Source: Shewanella oneidensis MR-1 (GTDB lineage Bacteria; Pseudomonadota; Gammaproteobacteria; Enterobacterales; Shewanellaceae). Taken from it: 64,000 nucleotides of DNA. The notes under the pieces are model-generated. The model saw only the letters and a program-made list of their open reading frames with translations, did not search any database and was not told where the DNA came from. The position numbers and the translations under genes are program-made. The stretch lies in contig NC_004347.2 in assembly GCF_000146165.2 (NCBI RefSeq), positions 2,294,001 through 2,358,000 of the forward strand, given 5' to 3'. Of this stretch, positions 44,818 through 54,600 are shown piece after piece (the first letter of the stretch is position 1; each line of letters opens with the position of its first letter).

Positions 44818-46869
44818 ATGAAAATAGCTCCTCTCCTATTGGCGCTTGGCGCCGCAGGTTTGGCCTGCTGCGCCCACGCAGCCGATCCTAAGCCTTTTAC
44901 TGTGCAACAGCTGGTTAAACTCAATAAATTGCATTCAGCCGTGGTATCCCATGACGGTACAAAATTGGTTTACGGCCTGAAAACCGTTAATGACAAGGGA
45001 GAGGCAAGCTCGGATTTATATCTTCTCGATCTGACGCAAGCAGACGCGAAACCGCTGCAGCTGACATCAGCAGCGGGTACAGAGCACGATATCAGCTTTG
45101 CAAACGATGACAAATCGATTTATTTCCTCGCCAGCCGCAGCGGTTCAAGCCAACTGTTCCAACTGCCATTAACCGGCGGTGAAGCGCAGCAAGTTTCTGA
45201 TTTACCACTTGATATCGATGGGTACAAACTCTCAAATGATGGCAAGCAAATCGTGCTCAGCATGCGGGTCTTCCCAGAGTGTAAAGACTTAGCGTGCTCA
45301 AAAGACAAATTTAAGGCTGAAGAAGAGCGTAAATCGACGGGCCGTGAATACAAGCAGTTGATGGTGCGCCACTGGGATACCTGGGAAGATCACGCCCGTA
45401 ATCACTTATTTGTCGGCACTCTCAACGGTGAGAAGCTGACAAAAGTTGTCGATATCACCCAAGGTTTAGACACAGAAACCCCACCTAAGCCATTCTCAGG
45501 CATGGAAGAAGTGACTTTCACCCCTGATGGCCAATATGTGGTTTACAGCGCTAAAGCGCCCAGCAAAGATCAAGCTTGGACCACCAATTACGATCTGTGG
45601 CAGGTGAGTGTGAATGGTGGCAAAGCCACTAACTTAACCGCCGATAACATTGCTTGGGACGCGCAGCCGACTTTCTCTAGCGATGGCCGTTATATGGCCT
45701 ATCTCGCCATGACCAAGCCCGGTTTTGAAGCCGACCGTTATCGCATTATGCTGCGTGATACCAGTACGGGACAGTCGAAGGAAGTGGCGCCGCTGTGGGA
45801 CAGAAGTCCAAGCTCGCTGATGTTTGCACCGGACAACCGTACTCTGTATGTGACGGCGCAGGATATCGGCCAAGTGTCTATTTTTAAAGTGAATACTCAA
45901 TTTGGTGATGTGCAGTCTGTCTATAGCGACGGCAGTAATAGCCTGATTGCGATCGCCGACGATCAACTGATTTTCGACAGCAAAACCTTAGTTGAGCCGG
46001 GCGATCTGTACCGCATCAACACCGACGGCCAAGGCCTGAAACGTCTAACCGAAGTCAACAAAGACAAACTGGCCGAAATTAAATTCGGTGAATTCCAACA
46101 ATTTAGCTTTAAGGGTTGGAATAACGAAGATGTTTACGGCTACTGGATCAAACCTGCCAACTACCAAGAAGGCAAAAAGTATCCGATTGCTTACCTAGTC
46201 CACGGTGGTCCGCAAGGTTCATTTGGTAACGGTTTCAGTGGTCGTTGGAATGCCCAGTTATGGGCCGGTGCGGGTTATGGCGTTGTGATGGTGGATTTCC
46301 ACGGTTCAACCGGTTACGGCCAAGCCTTTACCGATTCTATTAGTCAAGATTGGGGCGGTAAGCCATTAGAAGACTTACAAAAAGGTCTGGCAGCGGTGAG
46401 CCAACAACAAAAATGGCTCGATCCACAAAATGCCTGTGCCTTAGGTGGCTCTTACGGCGGCTACATGATGAACTGGATCCAAGGTAACTGGAACGATGGC
46501 TTTAAGTGCCTAGTTAACCACGCGGGTCTGTTCGATATGCGCTCCATGTACTACGTGACCGAAGAAGTCTGGTTTCCAGAACATGAATTTGGTGGTACTT
46601 ATCAGGATAACAAAGCGTTATATGAGAAGTTTAACCCAGTTAACTATGTGGAAAACTGGAAAACCCCGATGTTGGTTATCCATGGCGAGAAGGATTTCCG
46701 TGTGCCTTATGGTCAAGGTTTAGCTGCATTTAGCTTTATGCAGCGTAAAGGTATTCCATCTGAGCTGCTGATTTACCCTGATGAAAACCACTGGATCTTA
46801 AAGCCAGAAAACCTAGAACAATGGTATGCGAACGTGTTCCGTTGGATGGACAGCTGGACGAAAAAGTAA
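44818..46869 (+). CDS. Secreted S9-family prolyl oligopeptidase-type peptidase
   Basis: 683 aa from the ATG at 44818 (GGA upstream); 44806 is an in-frame alternative. Signal peptide MKIAPLLLALGAAGLACCAHA. The N-terminal half is a beta-propeller (WD40/TolB-like repeats such as ISFANDDKSIYFLASRSG, VTFTPDGQYVVYSAKAP). The C-terminal alpha/beta hydrolase has the triad Ser in GGSYGGYMMNW, Asp in HGEKDFRVPYG, His in DENHWIL. A dipeptidyl or acylaminoacyl peptidase of the periplasm. Terminator follows. Confidence 0.93.
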   Translation: MKIAPLLLALGAAGLACCAHAADPKPFTVQQLVKLNKLHSAVVSHDGTKLVYGLKTVNDKGEASSDLYLLDLTQADAKPLQLTSAAGTEHDISFANDDKSIYFLASRSGSSQLFQLPLTGGEAQQVSDLPLDIDGYKLSNDGKQIVLSMRVFPECKDLACSKDKFKAEEERKSTGREYKQLMVRHWDTWEDHARNHLFVGTLNGEKLTKVVDITQGLDTETPPKPFSGMEEVTFTPDGQYVVYSAKAPSKDQAWTTNYDLWQVSVNGGKATNLTADNIAWDAQPTFSSDGRYMAYLAMTKPGFEADRYRIMLRDTSTGQSKEVAPLWDRSPSSLMFAPDNRTLYVTAQDIGQVSIFKVNTQFGDVQSVYSDGSNSLIAIADDQLIFDSKTLVEPGDLYRINTDGQGLKRLTEVNKDKLAEIKFGEFQQFSFKGWNNEDVYGYWIKPANYQEGKKYPIAYLVHGGPQGSFGNGFSGRWNAQLWAGAGYGVVMVDFHGSTGYGQAFTDSISQDWGGKPLEDLQKGLAAVSQQQKWLDPQNACALGGSYGGYMMNWIQGNWNDGFKCLVNHAGLFDMRSMYYVTEEVWFPEHEFGGTYQDNKALYEKFNPVNYVENWKTPMLVIHGEKDFRVPYGQGLAAFSFMQRKGIPSELLIYPDENHWILKPENLEQWYANVFRWMDSWTKK

Positions 46870-46921
46870 TCGAGGATGATGGATTTAAATACGCTGTATT
46901 GAGTCCTTTTATCTTGTTGCC

Positions 46922-46948
46922 AAAGCCAGAACCCTGTTCTGGCTTTTT
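46922..46948 (+). terminator. Terminator of the S9 peptidase gene
   Basis: An 11-bp perfect stem, AAAGCCAGAAC / GTTCTGGCTTT, with a 3-base loop and T-run. Confidence 0.9.
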
Positions 46949-47035
46949 AATAATAGAATTGTTTGTATTCAGCTAAACACACCAGTAAACGAACGGGGTT
47001 AAATATTGGCTACGGTTACAGATCAAGGAATGAAG

Positions 47036-47494
47036 ATGCTGATCAGAGCGGCGAGTACAACAGATATTGAGGCAATAAGCGCATTAATCTCACACCTTAC
47101 ACAAGTTTATATTGCTCCCACGTGCACAGATGTTGGCGCTGAAACCTTAGTCAAAGCCATGTCGGTTGAGTCGATGGCTCATTATTTTGCCTTAGGTTAT
47201 CAATATCATGTTGCAATGAATGAGGCTGGCGAATTCGTCGGCGTGGTGGGCGTTAAGGATAACAGTCATCTTTATCATCTATTTGTGGCGGATATTGCCA
47301 AGGGGCAAGGCCTGTCGCGCCAGCTGTGGGAGTTTGCTAAAGCTGAGTGTCTCGCTAAGGGGAATCCCGGCACGTTTACCGTCAACTCGGCGGTGAATGC
47401 GTTGCCTGTCTATCAGCGCTTTGGCTTTATCGCCTTAGGGGATATTCGCGAGCGCGGTGGGATCCGCGATATTCCGATGCAGCTCGTACTTTAA
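47036..47494 (+). CDS. GNAT-family N-acetyltransferase
   Basis: 152 aa from the ATG at 47036, chosen because AAGGA lies seven bases before it and LIRAASTTDIEAI is the usual GNAT beginning; TTG 47006 and ATG 47030 are in frame. The acetyl-CoA site is in HLFVADIAKGQGLSRQLWEF, and TVNSAVNALPVYQRFGF is the typical C-terminal block. Substrate unknown. A small gap separates it from the next gene, with which it may be co-transcribed. Confidence 0.85.
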   Translation: MLIRAASTTDIEAISALISHLTQVYIAPTCTDVGAETLVKAMSVESMAHYFALGYQYHVAMNEAGEFVGVVGVKDNSHLYHLFVADIAKGQGLSRQLWEFAKAECLAKGNPGTFTVNSAVNALPVYQRFGFIALGDIRERGGIRDIPMQLVL

Positions 47495-47549
47495 TTTATA
47501 TCAATTTTTAATCATAAAACCAGAACACAAAATCAGAAGAAGAGAACAT

Positions 47550-48485
47550 ATGACGAATGTGAGTTTTTACCCAATTGGGACAGTCGGTGAAAAATGGGGC
47601 GATGCCGAAAAGGCAGCATGGTTTGCTAGCACGCAAATTAAGCGTTCATACCAAGACAATGTTGTCACGCCACTAAAAGCGATGGGATCACAACTGGGCG
47701 TATTAGGGCTGAGTGTTGTGCAATATGGCGCTTTATCGATAGATCCTGCTCGTTACCCTTTATTTGCGGTCAAGTCAGCAACATTCGATCCAAACAAGAT
47801 AACGGTGTTAGTCACAGGCGGTGTACACGGCTACGAAACCAGTGGCGTACATGGTGCCTTGGCCTTTTTGGCCAACAACGCGGCTCACTATGTTGAGCGG
47901 GTAAACTTAGTGGTGGCAGTATGCGTGAGCCCTTGGGGTTACGAGACCATCAATCGCTGGAACCCGAAAGCTATCGATCCAAACCGCTCGTTTTACACTA
48001 AGAGTCCTGCAGAAGAGTCGGCAGCACTGATGGCACTGGTGGCAAGCGTCCCACAAGGTTTTGATGTGCATGTGGATTTACATGAAACCACTGACTCGGA
48101 TGAGGAGGAATTTCGCCCAGCTTTAGCTGCGCGCGATGGTAAAGCATTTATCCCCGGCACCATCCCAGATGGTTTTTATGCTGTAGGCGATACTGAAAAT
48201 CCGCAGGATGCTTTCCAAAAGGCGATTATCGATGGCGTGAGCAAAGTGACTCACATCGCGCCTGCCGATGACAAGGGCGAGATTATCGGCTCAACGGTAG
48301 TGCAACACGGGGTGATCAATTACCTATTGAAAGCGCTAGGTTTATGCAGCAGTGTGACGGGCTGTATTTATAACACGACCACGGAAGTGTACCCCGACAG
48401 CCCATCGGCTACGCCAGCAGAGTGCAATCTAGCTCAAGTTGCGGCGATCACCAGTGCCATCGACTATGTGCTTGCGCTGAACTAA
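47550..48485 (+). CDS. M14-like zinc carboxypeptidase / deacylase family protein
   Basis: 311 aa from the ATG at 47550; the open frame begins earlier inside the GNAT gene, but the region before 47550 is not protein-like. Zinc ligands: HxxE in GGVHGYETSG and His in VDLHETTD. WNPKAIDPNRSFY is the substrate-binding segment typical of M14 and succinylglutamate-desuccinylase-like enzymes. No signal peptide, so cytoplasmic. Its substrate is not told by the sequence. Confidence 0.8.
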   Translation: MTNVSFYPIGTVGEKWGDAEKAAWFASTQIKRSYQDNVVTPLKAMGSQLGVLGLSVVQYGALSIDPARYPLFAVKSATFDPNKITVLVTGGVHGYETSGVHGALAFLANNAAHYVERVNLVVAVCVSPWGYETINRWNPKAIDPNRSFYTKSPAEESAALMALVASVPQGFDVHVDLHETTDSDEEEFRPALAARDGKAFIPGTIPDGFYAVGDTENPQDAFQKAIIDGVSKVTHIAPADDKGEIIGSTVVQHGVINYLLKALGLCSSVTGCIYNTTTEVYPDSPSATPAECNLAQVAAITSAIDYVLALN

Positions 48486-48759
48486 TGAATTGTTTTTGAT
48501 ACCAAGCAAGTGAACAGCCGTAATCTCTTTGAATGGTATTATCGCTTGATTTTACTTGAGTTTAGACGATAAAAGCTGTGGGAGGGTAATAAAGTCTCAT
48601 ACTAAACGAGACGTTGAGCCTTATCCCGCAGTATCAAATTAGACGCTAACCTGAATATAGATTCATACTGTGATGCTGGTTATCGCATCTGGATAGTGTG
48701 AAATTCAAGTAATAAAGCATCATACTCAGGTCAACTCGTTTTTGGACAAAACCTTGTTA
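48486..48759. other. Intergenic region, nothing recognised
   Basis: About 270 bp between the peptidase stop and the IS630-type remnant. No gene, terminator or repeat that I can support. Confidence 0.5.
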
Positions 48760-48774
48760 TACCAATTATATTAA

Positions 48775-48934
48775 TTAACTGGTCATAATAGCCCATTGTC
48801 TAGTACACAACTCTATCACTCTTACTTTCTTCTCAATGAAGGTATTCCATGCGATGGAACACTGCTCGACAATGTCGCCATAACCACTAAAACAACGATT
48901 GGCCAACACATTTTGACGCAGCCATTGCCAGACC
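48775..48934 (-). pseudogene. IS630-type transposase remnant, C-terminal part
   Basis: Minus-strand reading gives QVWQWLRQNVLANRCF, then GYGDIVEQCSIAWNTFIEKK and RVIELCTRQWAIMTS with a stop. This is the pattern of the C-terminal helix region of IS630 transposases. The upstream part continues across the IS10-group insertion at 50282-50345, with TAG codons after PELNPM and before PPYSPEL. Confidence 0.7.
48926..48934. repeat. 9-bp target-site duplication, left copy (TGCCAGACC)
   Basis: TGCCAGACC adjoins the left IS end and is repeated at 50273-50281. Nine base pairs is the duplication of IS10-group elements. Confidence 0.95.
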
Positions 48935-48947
48935 CTGTAGGATCCCC

Positions 48948-50162
48948 TCATAATTCATAGCCCCAACAACCATGAGTTAATGAGAGTTGGGCTAGTTTCT
49001 TCGCAGCACAAAGCAAATCATCTGCTGATATGGGGTAGTCATGCCGTCGCCGCAGCAGTTCTTTGCCCATCCTGATTGTTGATAGCACATTCCTTTTCTT
49101 TACCGTGTTGGCTTGGAAGTGCCGCTGTAATTGCTGTGTTTCTCCGTATAATCCTACCCACCAAAATGCCAGTTGTACCAATAATGCTATCAATAGCAGT
49201 ATGTCCATCCTCGCCGCATAACGTGTTCTGCTATGACGTAAACCAAAGCCATAAGCGGGGCTTTTTAAATCTCTAAAGGTTTCTTCTATTTGCATCCGTT
49301 TTTGGTAAATATTAACCAGTTTTTGAGGCGACATGGCTTCTATGGTCAAGTTGGTCACCAGTGCCCAAGGCTCTTTGGCGGTTAGTTCATACGTCCATTG
49401 CGCCGTATGGTGACAGTCTGTTGTCGTACTTCGCTGACCTTTTCTGCCTTTACTTGGAGCCCTGAACAATACCATCTCGCATAACAAGGGTTTCTTTACC
49501 GATAACGCCACTCGCCCAACATGTTTTGCGCGACGACTGGCTTTGGGATAAAGCGCTTTTAGCGAAAATTGGCGACCGAAGGGGTGCAGCCGATAGACAC
49601 TTAATCCTCTGACACGACCCAGCCAATACCAACCGAGCTGCTCGACTTTTCGAAACCATGGATTACGGAAGCCCGCGTCAGTGACTATCAGCGGGGTAAT
49701 ATTGTCAGGTAACACTTTATGGAGTTCATTCAGAAACTGATTATGGGCAGTTTGTGTGCCTTGTAGTACTAACGGAAATGTTCGCTCGTAGAGCGTGATA
49801 GAGCGGCCCTTAATCGCAATAGAGGCGCGTAGTGCAATCAGTTCACGACCTTCACGCATATCAGACCAATCCACCAGTATGGTCGGCATCGTATGTGCTG
49901 TTAGCAGCCACTTTGCATGCCACTGATAAACAGCCAGTCTTTCATGGTGAAGGTGCGGGTTGCCCAATAATCTATCCATGCGTTTTATTGAGTGTTTAGT
50001 ATGAGTGCTGGTGCCATCAATGTGCCGCCCTAAATGCGTGAGGGTGAGACAATCCGCGTTGATGAGGGCTTTGCAGGCGACCATGAGTGTATTCAGTCGC
50101 TTTTGATGGATTTCTGGACAATGTTGATAGAGAGATTGATGTAAGATAGTTAACACTTGCAC
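48948..50162 (-). CDS. IS10-group transposase (IS4 family, DDE)
   Basis: 404 aa, same length and pattern as the IS10 transposase. DDE residues: Asp in ILVDWSDMRE, Asp in LIVTDAGFRNPW, Glu in the YREK signature of IYQKRMQIEETFRDLKSP (Y-2-R-3-E-6-K). Hairpin-forming cut-and-paste mechanism expected. The start codon is GTG at 50162. It lies within one arm of an inverted repeat that can hide the translation start in read-through transcripts. Confidence 0.95.
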   Translation of the reverse strand: MQVLTILHQSLYQHCPEIHQKRLNTLMVACKALINADCLTLTHLGRHIDGTSTHTKHSIKRMDRLLGNPHLHHERLAVYQWHAKWLLTAHTMPTILVDWSDMREGRELIALRASIAIKGRSITLYERTFPLVLQGTQTAHNQFLNELHKVLPDNITPLIVTDAGFRNPWFRKVEQLGWYWLGRVRGLSVYRLHPFGRQFSLKALYPKASRRAKHVGRVALSVKKPLLCEMVLFRAPSKGRKGQRSTTTDCHHTAQWTYELTAKEPWALVTNLTIEAMSPQKLVNIYQKRMQIEETFRDLKSPAYGFGLRHSRTRYAARMDILLLIALLVQLAFWWVGLYGETQQLQRHFQANTVKKRNVLSTIRMGKELLRRRHDYPISADDLLCAAKKLAQLSLTHGCWGYEL

Positions 50163-50224
50163 CTTGATGCCCTGTGATTGATGTTTGTTCGCACTTCCAT
50201 CTGATCACACTTCAAGGTGCAAGT
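50155..50224 (-). promoter_or_regulatory. Inverted repeat that can fold over the transposase start
   Basis: ACTTGCACCTTGA (50155-50167) and TCAAGGTGCAAGT (50212-50224) are perfect 13-bp inverted arms. The inner arm contains the AAGG and GTG start of the transposase. A transcript entering from outside would form the hairpin; one starting inside would not. This is the fold-back inhibition layout known from IS10/IS50. Confidence 0.65.
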
Positions 50225-50272
50225 TCACTCTAATTTAATGATTTATCTGAAAATCATCAGGGGATTCTTCAG

Positions 50273-50281
50273 TGCCAGACC
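50273..50281. repeat. 9-bp target-site duplication, right copy (TGCCAGACC)
   Basis: Right copy of the duplication made by the IS10-group insertion into the IS630-type remnant. Confidence 0.95.
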
Positions 50282-50637
50282 TGCTACATCGGATTCAACT
50301 CCGGTGAATATGGGGGCTATTTGAGAAGCGCGAGATTATCAAAGTCATCGGCCAAATTGTAGTGGTTAACTAAATTTGGCCACAACTATAGAATCTCAAT
50401 TAGTCTTAAGAACCCATCCTAAAACTTTCCCAAAACTGGCTGATATGTAACTTGCGGCAGAGTATACGCATCGTGCTCCACTTAAACACCATGCAAGTGG
50501 TATCTGACGCTTGTATGTTAGTGATAAAGCCGTTACCAAACAATGTCTGATCTAAGCATTGAAGCCATCAAAATAAGTGACGAATATGTGAACAGCTGTC
50601 AAATATGAGGACTCAGCGTTAGTTATGGTAAAATTGG

Positions 50638-51119
50638 TATTAACTTTTTGGTAAAGCAATAAAAACCATTAAATACAATTGGTTATTTTATTATTTTGAC
50701 CTGAAATTGAGGCGCAGACTTCCCAGAGAGCTCATTGGTCTAATTGAGGAATTTATCAAAAACCGGAAGTAATGCAAAAAGTCATGTAGCCCTGTTTGGT
50801 GCTTGTATTGGTGTTATGTTCAATGTGTTACATCTCTAAGCTGACTCCCTTTCCCCGCTGCTTTGGGGCGTTTTGGGGCAAAACCTGCGTTTTACTGTGC
50901 ACTTGTATGCCTATTAGATTTCTGCATGTTTAAAATTTTTTAGCATTATTCATGTAGATTAATTTACCGAGTCAACTCCTGCCAATTAAGCATCTTCAAC
51001 GTTCTAATTAGCAATCAGATAACCTCAATCGATTTTAATTGCTTAACTCTCGCAAGATTTTGACTAGACTCAAAGCTCAGGTAAGTGAGTTTGTTACAGG
51101 TAAGTTTGGGGAGATTGCT
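50638..51119. other. Intergenic region before the CBS gene
   Basis: About 480 bp, A+T-rich. It shows ATTGGT-type half sites (CAATTGGTTATTT near 50679, CATTGGTCTAATTG near 50734) that may be operator-like or residues of old repeat ends. The CBS gene ribosome-binding site (GGGGAG) is at its right end. No gene seen. Confidence 0.4.
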
Positions 51120-51536
51120 ATGGATTCAATTAAAATTCGCGACCATATGGACCGTCAGCCCGTGCTGCTGCGCGCCAATATGTCACTGGCGACGGCAGTT
51201 GAAAAACTGTTAGACAATAACAAGATGGGGGCTGCGGTGGTGGATGATAGTGGCAATTTGGTGGGATTTTTATCCCAGCAAGACTGCTTAGCTGTCATGT
51301 TAAAGAGCAGCTATCACTGTGACTTGACCTCAGTGGTGAAGGATTGTATGCGTACTGAAGTGCTGTATGTCGGTCCTGATGAGAGTATTTTACAACTCGC
51401 GGAGCAGATGCTGGGCGCTAAGCCAAAGATCTATCCTGTGGTGGATAATGGCAAAGTCATCGGCACAATCAATCGTACCAATGTGTTAAGAGCAATGAAT
51501 GTGTACATGCAGCAATGTTATCTTGCGCCCGCTTAA
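51120..51536 (+). CDS. CBS-domain protein
   Basis: 138 aa from the ATG at 51120 (GGGGAG eight bases before). The open frame reaches 51039, but those residues lack family likeness. Two CBS motifs form one Bateman module: IRDHMDRQPVLLRANMSLAT to VVDDSGNLVGFLSQQDCLAV, and VKDCMRTEVLYVGPDESILQ to PVVDNGKVIGTINRTNVLRA. Likely binds an adenine nucleotide or similar ligand. No effector domain, so it probably acts through a partner. Confidence 0.85.
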   Translation: MDSIKIRDHMDRQPVLLRANMSLATAVEKLLDNNKMGAAVVDDSGNLVGFLSQQDCLAVMLKSSYHCDLTSVVKDCMRTEVLYVGPDESILQLAEQMLGAKPKIYPVVDNGKVIGTINRTNVLRAMNVYMQQCYLAPA

Positions 51537-51650
51537 GCCGTTATTTGAGAGGCTAATTTCCCGCGGTTTACGGTGTGTTTTGAACAATTAGCCATACCAA
51601 TAAACCAGGTTCCTTGCTAGGATCGCCTTTTTCGATGCTAGCAATGGAAT

Positions 51651-54600
51651 TTGGTTTTGAACTCTGACAAACATCCGCTATCGAGCGCCTTTCTCCAGCA
51701 GTGCTTTCAAAGTGATGCCTCGCGGATCCGCCGCCGTTTATTTAAGCTCCATAAAGAAGCCGATTCTGACAAAAAAACACAAGAATTAGCCAAACTTGCT
51801 GAGCAGGCGCAAGCAGCGTTCGAGAAAGTAGAGCAGCGCCTGAAGGCTCGCCCTAGGATCAATTATCCTGACAATCTGCCCGTCAGTGGCATGCGTGAAG
51901 ACATCGCCAAAGCCATCAGTGCAAACCAAGTGGTGATCATTGCTGGTGAAACTGGTTCGGGTAAAACCACGCAGCTGCCTAAAATCTGTTTAGAACTGGG
52001 CTTAGGCAGCCGTGGTTTTATTGGTCATACCCAGCCGCGGCGGCTGGCAGCGCGCAGTGTTGCATCAAGAGTGGCTGAAGAATTACAAAGCCCGCTTGGC
52101 GAAGTGGTAGGTTTTAAGGTGCGTTTTGCCGATGCGCTTAAGAGTGAATCCTATATCAAGCTGATGACCGACGGGATTTTACTGGCGGAGCTGACTTCAG
52201 ATCGTTATTTAGATCAATACGATACTATCATTATCGATGAGGCCCACGAGCGTAGCCTTAACATCGATTTTATCCTTGGTTACCTTAAGCAAATTCTCAA
52301 AAAGCGTCCCGATCTTAAAATCATTATCACCTCGGCGACTATCGATGTTGAGCGTTTCTCTAAGCATTTCAATAATGCGCCGATTATTGAAGTCTCAGGC
52401 CGGACTTATCCGGTCGAAACCCGCTATCGCCCATTGGTGCAAGATACTGAAGCCGATCTCGACCAAATTGAAGGCATTTTTGCCGCCGTTGATGAGCTGG
52501 TGGCCGAAGGTCTGGGCGATATTTTGATCTTTATGAACGGTGAGCGTGAAATTCGCGATACCGCAGAGCAGCTTAATCGGCGTAATTACCGCGATACTGA
52601 GATTTTGCCGCTCTATGCGCGCCTCTCTTATGGTGAGCAGTCAAAGGTCTTTAGCAGCCATACAGGACGTCGTATCGTGCTTGCCACTAACGTAGCGGAA
52701 ACCTCGCTGACAGTGCCTGGTATTCGTTATGTGATTGACCCAGGGACAGCGCGGATCAGCCGTTATAGCTATCGCACTAAGGTGCAGCGTTTGCCGATTG
52801 AGCCGATTTCACAGGCCAGTGCCAATCAGCGTCAAGGCCGCTGCGGCCGTGTTGGCCCAGGGATTTGTATCCGTTTATACGATGAGGCTGATTTTAATAA
52901 CCGCCCAGCCTTTACCGATCCCGAAATCTTACGAACCAATTTGGCGTCGGTGATTTTGCAAATGCTCGCCATCGGCCTTGGTGATATCGCTGCTTTCCCG
53001 TTTATTGAGCCGCCCGATCCGCGCCATATTCGCGATGGCTTCTTACTGCTTGAGGAATTACAGGCGGTTAAGCAGCAGAAGGGCAATATTGTGTTAACGC
53101 CGCTTGGGCGGCAGTTATCGCAAATCCCCGTCGATCCACGTTTAGCGCGTATGGTGATCGAGAGCCACCAACTTGGTTGCTTAAATGAGGTGTTAGTGAT
53201 CGCCTCAGGGCTGTCGATTCAAGATCCCCGTGAGCGGCCCATGGATAAAAAGCAGGCGTCCGATGAAGCCCATCGCCGCTTTGCCGATCCCCAGTCTGAT
53301 TTTGTCAGTTGGGTAAACCTATGGCAGCACTTAAAAGAGCAACAAAAGGAATTATCCGCCAGTCAGTTCCGTAAAAAGTGTCGTGATGAATATTTAGCCT
53401 ACCTGCGTGTGCGCGAATGGCAGGATTTATACACCCAGCTGAAGCAAGCTGTGCACGACTTAAAGTGGCGCTTAAACGACACGCCTGCGAACTACGATGC
53501 GCTGCACCGAGCGCTGTTATCAGGTCTGCTCAGCCATATTGGCTTTAAGGACAATAACAACGAATACTTAGGCGCGCGTAATCGTAAGTTTTTTGTGTTC
53601 CCAGGTTCGCCACTGGCGAAAAAAGGCCCTAAGTGGATTATGGCGGCGGAGCTGATGGAAACCTCTAAGCTGTTTGCCCGCTGCTGCGCCAAAATTGAGC
53701 CGGAATGGCTTGAACCTTTAGCGGCACATCTGATTAAAAAGAATCACCTAGAGCCTCATTTTGAGGCGAAACAGGGCAGTGTGATCGCCTTTGAGAATCA
53801 AGTGCTCTATGGCTTGACCGTGGTGCATCGCCGCCGTGTGCAATATGGGCCAATTAATCCCGTAGAAGCACGGGAAATCTTTATCCGTAGCGCGCTTGCC
53901 GAAGGGCAGTTACAGACCAAAGAAGCCTTTTTTATCGCTAACCAAAAGTTATTGGAAGATGTCGAAGCGCTCGAGCATAAGTCCCGTCGCCGCGATATTT
54001 TGGTGGATGAGCAAGTGCTGATGGACTTTTACGAGCCGCGTATTCCCGAAGGCATCTACAACGCGCCTAAGTTCTTTAGCTGGTGGAAGGAAGCGCGCTG
54101 TACTCAGCCAGATCTGCTCGATTTTAACAAATCTCTGTTGATGCAGCGCAGCGCCGATCATATCTCTGCGCTCGATTTCCCCGACACTTGGCATAAGGGC
54201 AATATTCGCCTGCAACTGAGTTATCACTTTGACCCAGCTGCGAGTGATGATGGCGTCTCTGTGCATATTCCTGTGGCACTACTTAATCAAATCGATGATA
54301 CCGATTTCGATTGGCTAGTGGCGGGGATGCGTGAGGAGAAATGCGTTGCCCTGATTAAGTCGTTGCCTAAGGGGCTGAGACGTAACTTTGTGCCTGCGCC
54401 CGATTATGCCCGTGCCTGCGTGCAGGCGATGCAGCCCTTTAGCGCCAGTTTACTCGACGCCATGTGCAAACAGCTGCTGCGTATGAGTGGCACGCGCGTC
54501 AATCCCGAAGATTTTGATGTTTCGCAGATGCCAGTGCATTTGCAGATGAATTTTAAGATTGAGGACGATAAGGGCAAGTTAGTCGCACAGGGGCGGGTGC

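Larger units (their letters stand above)
48935..50272 (-). mobile_element. IS4-family, IS10-group insertion sequence
   Basis: 1338 bp (IS10 itself is 1329). Ends: left CTGTAGGATCCCCTCATAAT, right inverted CTGAAGAATCCCCTGATGAT, about 17 of 22 matching and very close to the IS10 end. It is flanked by TGCCAGACC duplications. The left end (transposase 3' side) carries a GATC Dam site, the right end does not. Confidence 0.95.
48762..50637 (-). mobile_element. Decayed IS630-type remnant, interrupted by an IS10-group element
   Basis: CCAATT at 48762 and AATTGG ending at 50637 are inverted ends, each flanked by TA (48760-48761, 50638-50639). Without the IS10-group insertion only about 530 bp remain, about half an IS630. 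The minus strand still encodes transposase pieces: PPYSPELNPM across 50282-50320 and QVWQWLRQNVLANRCF, then the C-terminus ending at a stop at 48775. In-frame TAG codons show decay. Confidence 0.7.
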
